Positions 1 to 5,681 are shown, counted from the first letter of the stretch. The stretch: DNA of 7,007 bases from Ruminococcus sp. (GCA_024697705.1 JAILFF010000310.1:1-7007); one strand, 5' to 3'. Made by a program: numbers and translations. The notes: a model not told the origin generated them from the sequence alone.

Positions 1-107
1 GGCGCACTGCGGCACAAACCTTGTTTGTGCAAACTTGTTCATGCCCGTGTGCGCCCGTGAGTCACGCAGAATCCAGAGGCGGGCGCACACATAGGTGCGC
101 CCCTACA
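1..107. repeat. GC-rich nested inverted repeats, probable end of a dispersed intergenic element
   Basis: The stretch holds three perfect or near-perfect stems. GGCGCAC at 1-7 pairs with GTGCGCC at 49-55. GCACAAAC at 12-19 pairs with GTTTGTGC at 23-30 around a 3-base loop. GGGCGCAC at 81-88 pairs with GTGCGCCC at 95-102 around acatag. The same GGGCGCAC/GTGCGCCC word is therefore used in two separate hairpins, as expected of a repeat family rather than of a coding region. No T-run follows any hairpin, so they are not typical intrinsic terminators. The element probably starts left of the window. Membership of a genome-wide family is an inference. Confidence 0.5.
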
Positions 108-129
108 CCTCTCATTTATCTTATCTTAA

Positions 130-160
130 CGGTGTTGCTACATAGATTATAGCAAAACCG
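130..160 (-). terminator. Terminator-like hairpin after the HAD hydrolase gene
   Basis: CGGTGTTGCTA (130-140) and TAGCAAAACCG (150-160) form an 11-bp stem with one mismatch and a 9-base loop. It begins 2 bases after the stop codon of the minus-strand hydrolase gene. The position suits a transcript end, but the minus-strand tail (TTAAGATAAG) is only weakly T-rich, so termination efficiency is uncertain. Confidence 0.4.
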
Positions 161-162
161 TC

Positions 163-972
163 CTACCCTATTCGCGCATTATCTTTCAGCCACTTCGCCA
201 CGCCGTCTTCCTCGTTGCTGCCAATTACCCCCGTCGCGGCTTTTTTCAGCTCAGGCGCGGCATTAGCCACCGCATAACACTCGTCGGCTTGCTTGAACAT
301 ATCAAGATCATTGATCGCGTCCCCGAAAGCAACTACCCTGTCACAGCCGAGCATTTCTTTCAGCTGCACCACCGCCGCCGCCTTCGTCACGCCCTTCGGC
401 ATTATCTCCAGCCACAGCGCGTTCGTGTAGATATCCCGCTGCAAAAGACATCTGAATCGCCCGCGATATTTCTCGTAAAAAGCAGGCAGCCTGTCCTCAA
501 AGCCTATGCAGGAGATATAGAATATCTCTCCCGCCGTCAGCTCTTCTACTGTGCCGACGGGCATGGTGCGGGCGTCGTTGCGCGTCTTTATGAACGCCGT
601 TTCGTCCGCCGAGCATCTTTCGGGGATAAACGAATAGCGCTCCCTGCCGTCCTTGAAGGCGTACACAAGCGGATAGACCCCCGCCGCAAACAGATCGTCA
701 AGCAGCGCGTAAACATCACTGCCGAAGAAATTCTTCCCGATGATACTGCCGTCGGCGTTGTCGATCATCATAGCGCCGTTGTAGACTATCACGGGGAAAC
801 GCGCCGTAAAGCCCGCCGCCTTGTGCGCCGTAACGAAAGAACGCGCCGTCGCATAGGAGAAGATCAGCCCTTGCCCGACAAGCTCGTTTATTGTATTATT
901 TGTAAATCCCGAAGTTCTCTCGCTGCCGCGCAGCAGCGTTCCGTCAAGATCGGAGACATAAAGTGTTTTCAT
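163..972 (-). CDS. HAD-superfamily hydrolase, Cof/IIB type phosphatase
   Basis: A 269-aa cytoplasmic protein of the usual size for Cof-type HAD phosphatases, which remove phosphate from sugar phosphates, flavin or nucleotide phosphates and similar small molecules. Motif I is SDLDGTLL (residues 7-14, nucleophile Asp8 and Asp10). Motif II is near YATAR (Thr42). Motif III is the lysine in MPKGVTK (Lys193). Motif IV is FGDAINDLDMF (216-226, metal ligands Asp218 and Asp222). The region between about 80 and 185 is the subclass IIB cap, which decides the substrate, so the exact substrate cannot be read here. I start at 972 because AGGAGGT lies 5 bases upstream. A longer reading from 1029 would put the first codon on top of the -35 box. 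The gene appears monocistronic, with its own promoter at 1001-1029 and a hairpin after the stop. Confidence 0.93.
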   Translation of the reverse strand: MKTLYVSDLDGTLLRGSERTSGFTNNTINELVGQGLIFSYATARSFVTAHKAAGFTARFPVIVYNGAMMIDNADGSIIGKNFFGSDVYALLDDLFAAGVYPLVYAFKDGRERYSFIPERCSADETAFIKTRNDARTMPVGTVEELTAGEIFYISCIGFEDRLPAFYEKYRGRFRCLLQRDIYTNALWLEIMPKGVTKAAAVVQLKEMLGCDRVVAFGDAINDLDMFKQADECYAVANAAPELKKAATGVIGSNEEDGVAKWLKDNARIG

Positions 973-1000
973 AATTACCTCCTGCCATGTATTTAAGCCT

Positions 1001-1029
1001 ATTGTAGCACAGGCAGAGGATTTTGTCAA
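1001..1029 (-). promoter_or_regulatory. Sigma-70/SigA-type promoter of the HAD hydrolase gene
   Basis: On the minus strand TTGACA (1029-1024) is followed by a 17-base spacer and TACAAT (1006-1001). TGC directly before the -10 box gives an extended -10. Transcription should start near 994, leaving a leader of about 20 bases before the ATG at 972, with AGGAGGT inside it. Confidence 0.82.
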
Positions 1030-1041
1030 ATCCCGCCGCGC

Positions 1042-1074
1042 AAAAAAATCCCCCGCGAACAGTCCGCGGGGGGG
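1042..1074 (-). terminator. Intrinsic terminator of the minus-strand redox gene cluster
   Basis: CCCCCGCG (1050-1057) pairs with CGCGGGGG (1065-1072) around a 7-base loop. In the minus direction the hairpin is followed at once by seven T residues (A-run at 1042-1048 on the plus strand). It sits about 50 bases after the stop of the 45-aa ORF at 1124-1261, just upstream of the HAD gene promoter, and so separates the two transcription units. Confidence 0.85.
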
Positions 1075-1123
1075 AAGCCTAATACTTTTGGCTCTTGCTT
1101 CATATTCTCATACAGCACAAAAA

Positions 1124-1261
1124 TCAGTCCGCCGGATACATCAGCTTTAAGAATTTGTTCATCTGCCCTTTCAGATCGAAGAATATCCGCAGCGCGGCTG
1201 CCGGAAACAAACCCACGGGAATAAAGTCCGTTATTGCCATAGGCACGCTATATTCTTTCAT
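1124..1261 (-). CDS. 45-aa ORF, possible remnant of a membrane protein gene
   Basis: Translation gives 45 residues starting MKEYSVPMAITDFIPVGLF and ending KLMYPAD. The ATG overlaps the TAA of the upstream NAD(P)-binding gene by one base (TAATG), and GGAGG lies 12 bases before it inside the end of that gene. This is a classic arrangement for translational coupling. Residues 6-27 are hydrophobic and could form one membrane segment. From memory, the start resembles the beginning of longer multi-spanning Firmicute membrane proteins (a PxAxxDFIPVxLF-like N-terminus, then a DL motif). If so, this copy has lost most of its length. The minus strand just beyond the stop stays open in another frame for some 40 codons, which could reflect an old frameshift. 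Whether it is a real small protein or a truncated gene is open. Confidence 0.45.
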   Translation of the reverse strand: MKEYSVPMAITDFIPVGLFPAAALRIFFDLKGQMNKFLKLMYPAD

Positions 1262-2127
1262 TATTGCTTTTTTCCTCCAAAGTATTCCCTGATATACTCG
1301 GCGAAGGAGCTGTCTCCCGCTATGTCCTTTCCGATAAGGTCGTGCGAGAGCGTCCGGCGCGAGAACAGGATTATGTCATGCTCTCCCGCTTTCTTTATCA
1401 TCGGCAGCTCGGCAAGCACCGAGAAAAGCCACTCGGGAGCGTCCCTGATGACGGTATGCTTTCCCGCGGCTTCAAAGCACAGTCTTGCCATGTCCTTGTA
1501 GGTGTAGGTCTCCTTGCCGCCGACCTCGTAGGTAACGTCCGTATCGTTCATGTGCTTGATGATAAAATCGGCGAAATCGGCGCAGTCAACGACGTTCGCC
1601 CTTACGTCGTGATGACCCTTCAACAGCCGCATCTCGCCCTTGTCGATGTAGGGCTTGAACACCTTCATTATGTCGTGGAAGTACCACGTCGGGCGGTAGA
1701 TAACGTAATCGAGCTTGCCCTTTTTGAGCTTGTCCTCGCAGAGCGCCTTCGCGTGGAGCATGGGTATCTTCTCCGCGCCGGGCTCCTTGCAGGTGATGAC
1801 CGAGATATAGTTGAACTTCTTAACGCCCGAGCGGTAAGCCTCGCGGTAGAGGTACATATTCCCGCGGTAGTCGATATCGTAATTGTTGAGCAGCAGCGAA
1901 GGACCTGTCAGCCCCATCGTAGTGATAACGACCTCCGCGCCGTCGCAGACGCCCTTCATCGAGTCCTTGTCGGCGGCGTTTATGTAATGGTAGGTATATT
2001 TTCCCTCAAGACCGTTGTTTTCGGGCTCGTTAAGATCGGCGGCGACCACCTCGTGACCCTCCGCGATAAGTTTTTTCAGTATCTCGAAGCCCGGATGTCC
2101 GAAGGCTCCCGCGAGTACGACTTTCAT
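1261..2127 (-). CDS. Atypical SDR / NmrA-like NAD(P)-binding Rossmann protein
   Basis: A 288-aa protein with an N-terminal Rossmann fold. The dinucleotide-binding loop is GAFGHPG (residues 7-13), a GxxGxxG variant. Asp31 at the end of the second strand (VVAADLNEP) suggests preference for NAD(H), though this is only a rule of thumb. Residues 65-72 (EVVITTMG), 103-112 (KKFNYISVIT) and 141-149 (YVIYRPTWY) match the order of conserved strands in NmrA-like or extended/atypical SDR proteins. A clear YxxxK catalytic pair is not visible, so it could be a reductase, an epimerase-like enzyme or a redox sensor. AGAGG lies 8 bases before the ATG. It follows the 112-aa ORF by 47 bases with no terminator between, and overlaps the 45-aa ORF by one base, so it is probably a late gene of the operon starting at 3672. 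Substrate unknown. Confidence 0.85.
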   Translation of the reverse strand: MKVVLAGAFGHPGFEILKKLIAEGHEVVAADLNEPENNGLEGKYTYHYINAADKDSMKGVCDGAEVVITTMGLTGPSLLLNNYDIDYRGNMYLYREAYRSGVKKFNYISVITCKEPGAEKIPMLHAKALCEDKLKKGKLDYVIYRPTWYFHDIMKVFKPYIDKGEMRLLKGHHDVRANVVDCADFADFIIKHMNDTDVTYEVGGKETYTYKDMARLCFEAAGKHTVIRDAPEWLFSVLAELPMIKKAGEHDIILFSRRTLSHDLIGKDIAGDSSFAEYIREYFGGKKQ

Positions 2128-2174
2128 TTTTAAAACCTCTTTTCGTTTGATTTTAATTGCATAATATAATTTAT

Positions 2175-2513
2175 TTATACGGAAAAATCATTCCCGTTTA
2201 TCGGTATTGCTTTATCGTTCCGTGTCGCCCAGATAATCATTTTTTCGACAAATCGCGGCGTGATGATATCGGGCATTTCAAACGGCAGCAGGTATCTGTT
2301 CCATGTGCCGTCGGTTTCTTTCGTCTGAAATATCCTGCCCTTGCTTATCGCATAGGCGGTATCGGTGCGGAGCGGGCAGGACAGTATCAGGTATTTGTCG
2401 TCCGACGCGATATTCAAAAAATTGTACGGCGAATCATCGTCCGGTGCGACATACCATATATAAAGCTTGCCGCCGACGGTGATCTTCCGCCTGCCTTTTG
2501 TTCTTACGCTCAT
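2175..2513 (-). CDS. Conserved-looking hypothetical protein, 112 aa
   Basis: A small soluble protein with no signal peptide or membrane segment. It starts with a basic stretch (MSVRTKGRRKITVGGKLY) and has alternating strand-like segments (LYIWYVAPDDD, YLILSCPL) and a C-terminal segment IITPRFVEKMIIWA (about residues 83-96). From memory this pattern, a basic ITVxGKxYxWYV start and a late ITPxFVxxxI motif, occurs in short uncharacterised proteins of Clostridia and Bacteroidetes, but I know of no function. The start is two bases after the TAA of the upstream 123-aa gene, and AAGGAG lies in the end of that gene, so the two are almost certainly co-transcribed and perhaps translationally coupled. 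Confidence 0.75.
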   Translation of the reverse strand: MSVRTKGRRKITVGGKLYIWYVAPDDDSPYNFLNIASDDKYLILSCPLRTDTAYAISKGRIFQTKETDGTWNRYLLPFEMPDIITPRFVEKMIIWATRNDKAIPINGNDFSV

Positions 2514-2515
2514 GG

Positions 2516-2887
2516 TTATTTGCCTTTCTCCTTAGCCCGCTTGTCGTTGATGATATCCATTTCCTTCACATCAATGACCTTCACGCCGTTTTCCTCCGCC
2601 CACTTCACACAGCCTTTCAGCGCCGACGGAAGGAATATCCTCGGCACCTTGACAAGCTTTTCAAGCGCCGCGTCGGTGAACTTTACGTCCGTTTGCAGAC
2701 GTTTTGCGGCGTACCTCACCGACTCCAATGCGGTCTGACGCTGCGGCAGAAGCTCGGGGATCATGCGCTTGTGGCGGTGATACCGGAGGTTCTTTGAATC
2801 GCGGTAGCCGTAATCCACGGGCATCGGGAAAAACATCAAAGTCTGATAAAAATTATCAACGGGTCTTAACGCCTTAAAGCCTGCCAT
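2516..2887 (-). CDS. 123-aa protein with possible PCP_red-like C-terminal domain
   Basis: A small, basic, cytoplasmic protein. Residues 1-45 are rich in aromatic residues, Pro, Arg and His (FYQTLMFFPMPVDYGY, RYHRHKR) and match nothing I recognise. Residues 70-115 (starting FTDAALEKLVKVPRIFLPS) follow the spacing of the PCP_red domain: aromatic-T-x-x-A-L-x-x-L-x-x-VP, then a basic/helical stretch and a late V-I-D segment. That domain occurs at the C-terminus of light-independent protochlorophyllide reductase subunit B and also in small stand-alone proteins of anaerobes. The match is from memory and weak. It would fit a redox role, not chlorophyll synthesis. AGGAG lies 9 bases before the ATG, and the gap to the EFR1-type gene is 14 bases, so they form one operon. 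Confidence 0.7.
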   Translation of the reverse strand: MAGFKALRPVDNFYQTLMFFPMPVDYGYRDSKNLRYHRHKRMIPELLPQRQTALESVRYAAKRLQTDVKFTDAALEKLVKVPRIFLPSALKGCVKWAEENGVKVIDVKEMDIINDKRAKEKGK

Positions 2888-2901
2888 AGCTGCACGCTCC
2901 T

Positions 2902-3672
2902 TTACTTGATCTTCGGTAAATATTTCCGAATGTTGTACTTATCCTTGCCCTGCGTTACCTCGCCGTATTCGATAGCCTCTGCGGGACAGTTGCAGATACA
3001 CGCCATGCAGTGAGCGCAGGGCTTTTTCCACTCGGGTCTGCCGTTCACGAGCTTGATATTGTTCACGGGGCAGAGCTTTTCGCACTTGCCGCAGCCTATG
3101 CATTTATCCGTTGTGTGAAACGGATTCGAGGGCTGCATCACTTTCGTCCAGACAGGCGTAAAGGGCAGCATGACGAGCTTTTCAAGCATGAAAACGTGCC
3201 GCGCCGTGAGCTTTCTGCCGTGCCTTATTTTCAGCGCGGCAGCCCGTGCGCCAAGCGCGGAATTTTGAATACGGAAGATTATCTCGCTTTCCTCGTTGGG
3301 CTTGTTATAATTTGAGGCGACATAATTGTTCGGCATGATGAGCTCCGCATGACCCATCGGGAGCATTTTCTTGTTGGTGAACATTTCCTTCATCATAGCG
3401 CCCGAAACGCCCGCGTAGCCGCCGCAGGTGAACACGAAATAGACCATTCTGTTTCCTGCAAACTTCTGTTTCGCAAGAAATTTCATCAAAAACCGCGGTA
3501 TCTCGCAGACATAAACGGGCGAGCAGATAACAAACGGCTTGTCGGAGTAGATCGTCGAATTATCGCCCGATTTTATCCTCTCTCGCAGATCGATCAGCTT
3601 ATCGTTAAGCTCTTCCGCCAATATCTCCGCTATAAATTTAGTATTGCCCGTTGCGGAAAAATACAGTATCAT
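2902..3672 (-). CDS. EFR1-type flavodoxin/ferredoxin fusion protein
   Basis: A 256-aa cytoplasmic electron-transfer protein. Residues 1-110 form a flavodoxin-like domain: the N-terminal strand MILYFS leads into the FMN phosphate loop SATGNTK (6-12), followed by the strands FVICSPVYV (47-55) and MVYFVFTCGGYAG (76-88). Residues 188-232 hold two [4Fe-4S] motifs: Cys191/194/197/201 followed by Pro, and Cys219/222/225/229 followed by Pro, with an extra Cys227. This order is that of the EFR1 family of clostridial proteins, expected to pass electrons between FMN and two clusters; the partner enzyme is unknown. I start at 3672 because AGGGGGT lies 7 bases upstream. A reading from 3819 would run through the promoter at 3727-3755 and add 49 unrelated residues. 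It is the first gene of the probable operon running down to 1124. Confidence 0.93.
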   Translation of the reverse strand: MILYFSATGNTKFIAEILAEELNDKLIDLRERIKSGDNSTIYSDKPFVICSPVYVCEIPRFLMKFLAKQKFAGNRMVYFVFTCGGYAGVSGAMMKEMFTNKKMLPMGHAELIMPNNYVASNYNKPNEESEIIFRIQNSALGARAAALKIRHGRKLTARHVFMLEKLVMLPFTPVWTKVMQPSNPFHTTDKCIGCGKCEKLCPVNNIKLVNGRPEWKKPCAHCMACICNCPAEAIEYGEVTQGKDKYNIRKYLPKIK

Positions 3673-3726
3673 AATAATACCCCCTGTAACGATCACAAAC
3701 CGACGGCTGACACTCTTTTTTCTAAC

Positions 3727-3755
3727 ATTGTAGCGTATACTGTTCGTTCTGTCAA
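3727..3755 (-). promoter_or_regulatory. Sigma-70/SigA-type promoter of the EFR1-led cluster
   Basis: On the minus strand TTGACA (3755-3750) is followed by exactly 17 bases and TACAAT (3732-3727). Box sequences and spacing are the same as at the HAD gene promoter. The expected start near 3720 gives a leader of about 48 bases. A GTATAC palindrome (3735-3740) lies in the spacer, and a related dyad lies about 40 bases upstream. Confidence 0.85.
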
Positions 3756-3794
3756 TAAATAAAATCAAATGGATATGTAAAATTTTATGTTTAG

Positions 3795-3811
3795 AGTATA
3801 CATAATATACT
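3795..3811. promoter_or_regulatory. AGTATA/TATACT dyad upstream of the EFR1 promoter
   Basis: AGTATA (3795-3800) and TATACT (3806-3811) are perfect inverted copies separated by five bases. AGTATAC also occurs on the minus strand inside the promoter spacer (3741-3735). Two related sites, one 40 bases upstream of the -35 box and one between -35 and -10, could bind one regulator. The region is AT-rich, so chance occurrence is possible. Confidence 0.3.
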
Positions 3812-3819
3812 TCATTCAT

Positions 3820-4045
3820 TAATTTCGAGATAGGGCATATTACAGTCTTTATAAAGACCGTACACCGTTTTGCCGCATATCGGGAAAGTACCCGGTATAT
3901 TATTATATCATATACCGCTCCGTAAAATCAGCCTCTTTTTGTAAACATTTCAGACAAAAAACGGTCATATTCCACAATTTTCTCGTTTTTGCTGTATTTT
4001 TACGCAGAATCGGTACTGATTTGCATTGATAATAATATTTATCAA
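3820..4045. other. Gene-free AT-rich intergenic stretch with dyads
   Basis: No ORF with a credible start or recognisable product is seen on either strand. The stretch contains the palindrome GTCTTTATAAAGAC (3845-3858), part of a 22-bp dyad at 3841-3862 with one mismatched pair. It also has CGGTATAT/ATATACCG arms at 3893-3900 and 3910-3917 around a 9-base loop, and ATTGATAA/TTATCAAT arms at 4025-4032 and 4039-4046 that abut the candidate MITE. It may hold operators or a small RNA, but nothing decides between these. Confidence 0.4.
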
Positions 4046-4203
4046 TAGACCTGTCCGCTAACCATCGTGCGGCGTATGGTAAAAGATTTTGCCATGATGC
4101 AAGGCGGACGACGAAAGCGGGCTGTCGCCCGGTGAGGAGGACAACGCAGCAGCATGGTAAAAGATTTTGACATACGCTGTGCGAGGGTTAGCGGACAGGT
4201 CTA
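4046..4203. mobile_element. Candidate MITE, 158 bp with 18-bp perfect terminal inverted repeats
   Basis: TAGACCTGTCCGCTAACC (4046-4063) and GGTTAGCGGACAGGTCTA (4186-4203) are perfect inverted copies. Complementarity continues inward with mismatches for about 37 more bases per arm (GCGTATG and AAAA/TTTT blocks match). A 16-bp direct repeat ATGGTAAAAGATTTTG occurs at 4076-4091 and 4154-4169. The centre has a GGGC/GCCC hairpin. Both outer ends are TA, as expected if insertion duplicated a TA target, the habit of IS630/Tc1-mariner transposons. No transposase is encoded; minus-strand codons across the element are open but resemble no protein. Size, ends and foldback structure fit a non-autonomous element. 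Family assignment is an inference. Confidence 0.65.
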
Positions 4204-4258
4204 ATATACTATGAACATTTTTCGCCAAAAACAGGCAGACTGTTTTTTTCACAAAGGG

Positions 4259-4287
4259 TTGATTTTTTAATAATAATATGATATAAT
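4259..4287 (+). promoter_or_regulatory. Sigma-70/SigA-type promoter of the prmA cluster
   Basis: TTGATT (4259-4264), a 17-base spacer and TATAAT (4282-4287). The expected transcription start near 4294 leaves only about 14 bases before the prmA ATG, with the GGGAG ribosome binding site (4295-4299) almost at the 5' end. An A-rich/T-rich hairpin (AAAAACAG 4227-4234, CTGTTTTT 4240-4247) lies just upstream and may weakly shield the promoter from read-through. Confidence 0.72.
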
Positions 4288-4307
4288 TAAATACGGGAGA
4301 TGATAAC

Positions 4308-5276
4308 ATGGACTGGGCAGAAATCAATATCTATACTACCACCGAAGGGATCGAGCCGCTTACCGCTGCGCTGACGGGTGTGGGCATAACCGGCTTTGTT
4401 ATTAAGGACTCAAAGGATTTCGAGGATTTCCTTGCCAATAAAACAGGAAACTGGGACTACATCGACGACGATCTCATGGGCTTGAAAAACTGTGAGACCG
4501 CCGTTACCGTCTATATACAAAAAGACGCCGCGGGCGCGGAGCTTTGGAACGCCGCCAAGCGCGAGATCGAAGCGCTTAAAGCCGCCGACAACGAAGGCAA
4601 ATTCGGCAGACTGGTCTGCGAGATGAAGGACATACGCGACGAGGATTGGGCGAACAACTGGAAGCAGTATTTCAAGCCCATCGAGATCGGCGAAAAGCTG
4701 CTGATAAAGCCCTCGTGGGAGGCTGTGCCCGAAGGCTGCACCCGCAAGATACTGGAGATCGACCCCGCTTCGAGCTTCGGCACGGGGCAGCACAATACGA
4801 CGCGGCTGTGTCTGGAGCTTATCGAGAAGCACATCAAGGAAGGCGACAACGTGCTCGATCTCGGCTGCGGCAGCGGGATACTCTCGGTCGGGGCGGTCTT
4901 GTTGGGAGCGGTACACGTTCACGCGGTCGATATCACCGACGACAGCATACGCATCACCCGCGAGAATTTCGAGAAGAACGGCTTCGGCGCGGAGAGGCTT
5001 ACCGCGTTCATCGGGGACATCACTGCGGACGGGTGGCTGCGTGACAGGCTCGGCACGGGATTCGATCTTGTATGTGCGAATATCGTAGCCGATGTGCTCA
5101 TTGCGATGTCGCCGTATTTTGCGGATTTCCTAAAGGACAAGGGCAGGCTCATCATTTCGGGCATTATCGACGACAGGCTCGATGAGGTGCTTGAAACGGT
5201 AAGCAATGCGGGATTTGAGCTTAAGGAGCAGAAAAAGCTTGACGACTGGAACGCGGCGTACTTCGTGAAGAAATAA
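4308..5276 (+). CDS. prmA: Ribosomal protein L11 methyltransferase
   Basis: A 322-aa protein, close to the usual PrmA length. PrmA is an S-adenosylmethionine-dependent enzyme that trimethylates amino groups of ribosomal protein L11 in the cytoplasm. The N-terminal substrate-recognition domain (about 1-100) is followed by the family linker DEDWANNWKQYFKP (111-124). DPASSFGTGQHNTT (152-165) matches the PrmA signature loop. SAM-binding motif I is VLDLGCGSG (182-190), an acidic residue lies at the end of the next strand (VDIT, Asp208), and CANIVADVL (257-265) is the catalytic NxxA-type motif. The ATG is preceded by GGGAG at 8 bases. It is first of three same-strand genes, 27 bases before the next. 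All key motifs are intact, so the enzyme should be functional. Confidence 0.96.
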   Translation: MDWAEINIYTTTEGIEPLTAALTGVGITGFVIKDSKDFEDFLANKTGNWDYIDDDLMGLKNCETAVTVYIQKDAAGAELWNAAKREIEALKAADNEGKFGRLVCEMKDIRDEDWANNWKQYFKPIEIGEKLLIKPSWEAVPEGCTRKILEIDPASSFGTGQHNTTRLCLELIEKHIKEGDNVLDLGCGSGILSVGAVLLGAVHVHAVDITDDSIRITRENFEKNGFGAERLTAFIGDITADGWLRDRLGTGFDLVCANIVADVLIAMSPYFADFLKDKGRLIISGIIDDRLDEVLETVSNAGFELKEQKKLDDWNAAYFVKK

Positions 5277-5303
5277 GGCTCCGAATACGGGAGAACCTGC
5301 GCT

Positions 5304-5681
5304 GTGAAAATATCCGACAATATAATAGACCTGATCGCGCTCCCGAAGGACAAAAGGATCATCGTGGACGGCATTATCCCGATAGATATACTTAAAAGGA
5401 TAAGCGACAGAGAGCACGTATTTCTGCTGTTCGCCCCCGACGAAATGAAGCGCAGACACTATTTCGACCGTGCCGACAAGGACGAGATATATCGGTTCAT
5501 ACTCTCCTTCCCCGATGGAAATGAGCTGCTGAACAACGTTATCGAGGCGCTTAATATCGACAATGAGACCGAACGGCGGCAGTTCATCGAAAGCGGCTTC
5601 ACATACCTCGAACGCACCGACGGCGACACGGTGGAGAATACACTGTCGGTCATAGAGCGGCATTTCGGGCTCGGGAAATAA
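5304..5681 (+). CDS. Hypothetical protein, possible P-loop kinase-like C-terminal domain
   Basis: A 125-aa soluble protein with no signal peptide or membrane segment. The first codon is GTG, with GGGAG 10 bases upstream; the 11 bases AATACGGGAGA here also precede prmA. Recognisable stretches are KRIIVDGIIPIDILKRIS (17-34), HVFLLFAPDEM (38-48), the charged DRADKDEIYRFIL (55-67), and a C-terminal GFTYLERTDGDTVENTLSVI (98-117). From memory these resemble the second half of small P-loop (nucleoside/shikimate kinase-like) proteins of Clostridia, where a DG strand is followed by a lid and a late ERT/T-x-E-x-T segment. No GxxxxGK(S/T) loop is present, and none is encoded upstream since prmA ends 27 bases away, so ATP binding is doubtful. 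Function unknown; position implies co-expression with prmA. Confidence 0.72.
   Translation: MKISDNIIDLIALPKDKRIIVDGIIPIDILKRISDREHVFLLFAPDEMKRRHYFDRADKDEIYRFILSFPDGNELLNNVIEALNIDNETERRQFIESGFTYLERTDGDTVENTLSVIERHFGLGK

Noticed and set aside
289..996. Plus-strand open frame opposite the HAD hydrolase
   Set aside because: Arg-rich antisense shadow; all four HAD motifs are on the other strand.
973..1029. Longer N-terminus for the HAD hydrolase starting at 1029
   Set aside because: The first codons would overlap the -35 box, and a perfect AGGAGGT site marks the ATG at 972 directly before the catalytic motif.
1264..2133. Long plus-strand open frame of 289 codons
   Set aside because: It lies antisense to the NAD(P)-binding gene, whose Rossmann motifs, ribosome binding site and operon position are convincing. 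The plus-strand product is Val/Arg/His-rich with no domain.
3673..3819. Longer N-terminus for the EFR1-type protein starting at 3819
   Set aside because: It would translate through a strong TTGACA-17-TACAAT promoter; flavodoxin-like domains start right at MILYFSATGNT.
4058..4327. 89-codon open frame on the minus strand across the candidate MITE
   Set aside because: It spans the inverted-repeat element and the prmA promoter, has low-complexity Ser/His content and no recognisable domain. It is best explained as chance reading of repeat DNA.
4284..5294. AATACGGGAGA shared by the leaders of prmA (4290-4300) and the 125-aa gene (5284-5294)
   Set aside because: Both contain the GGGAG ribosome binding site; an 11-base match around a common functional motif is weak evidence for a regulatory element.
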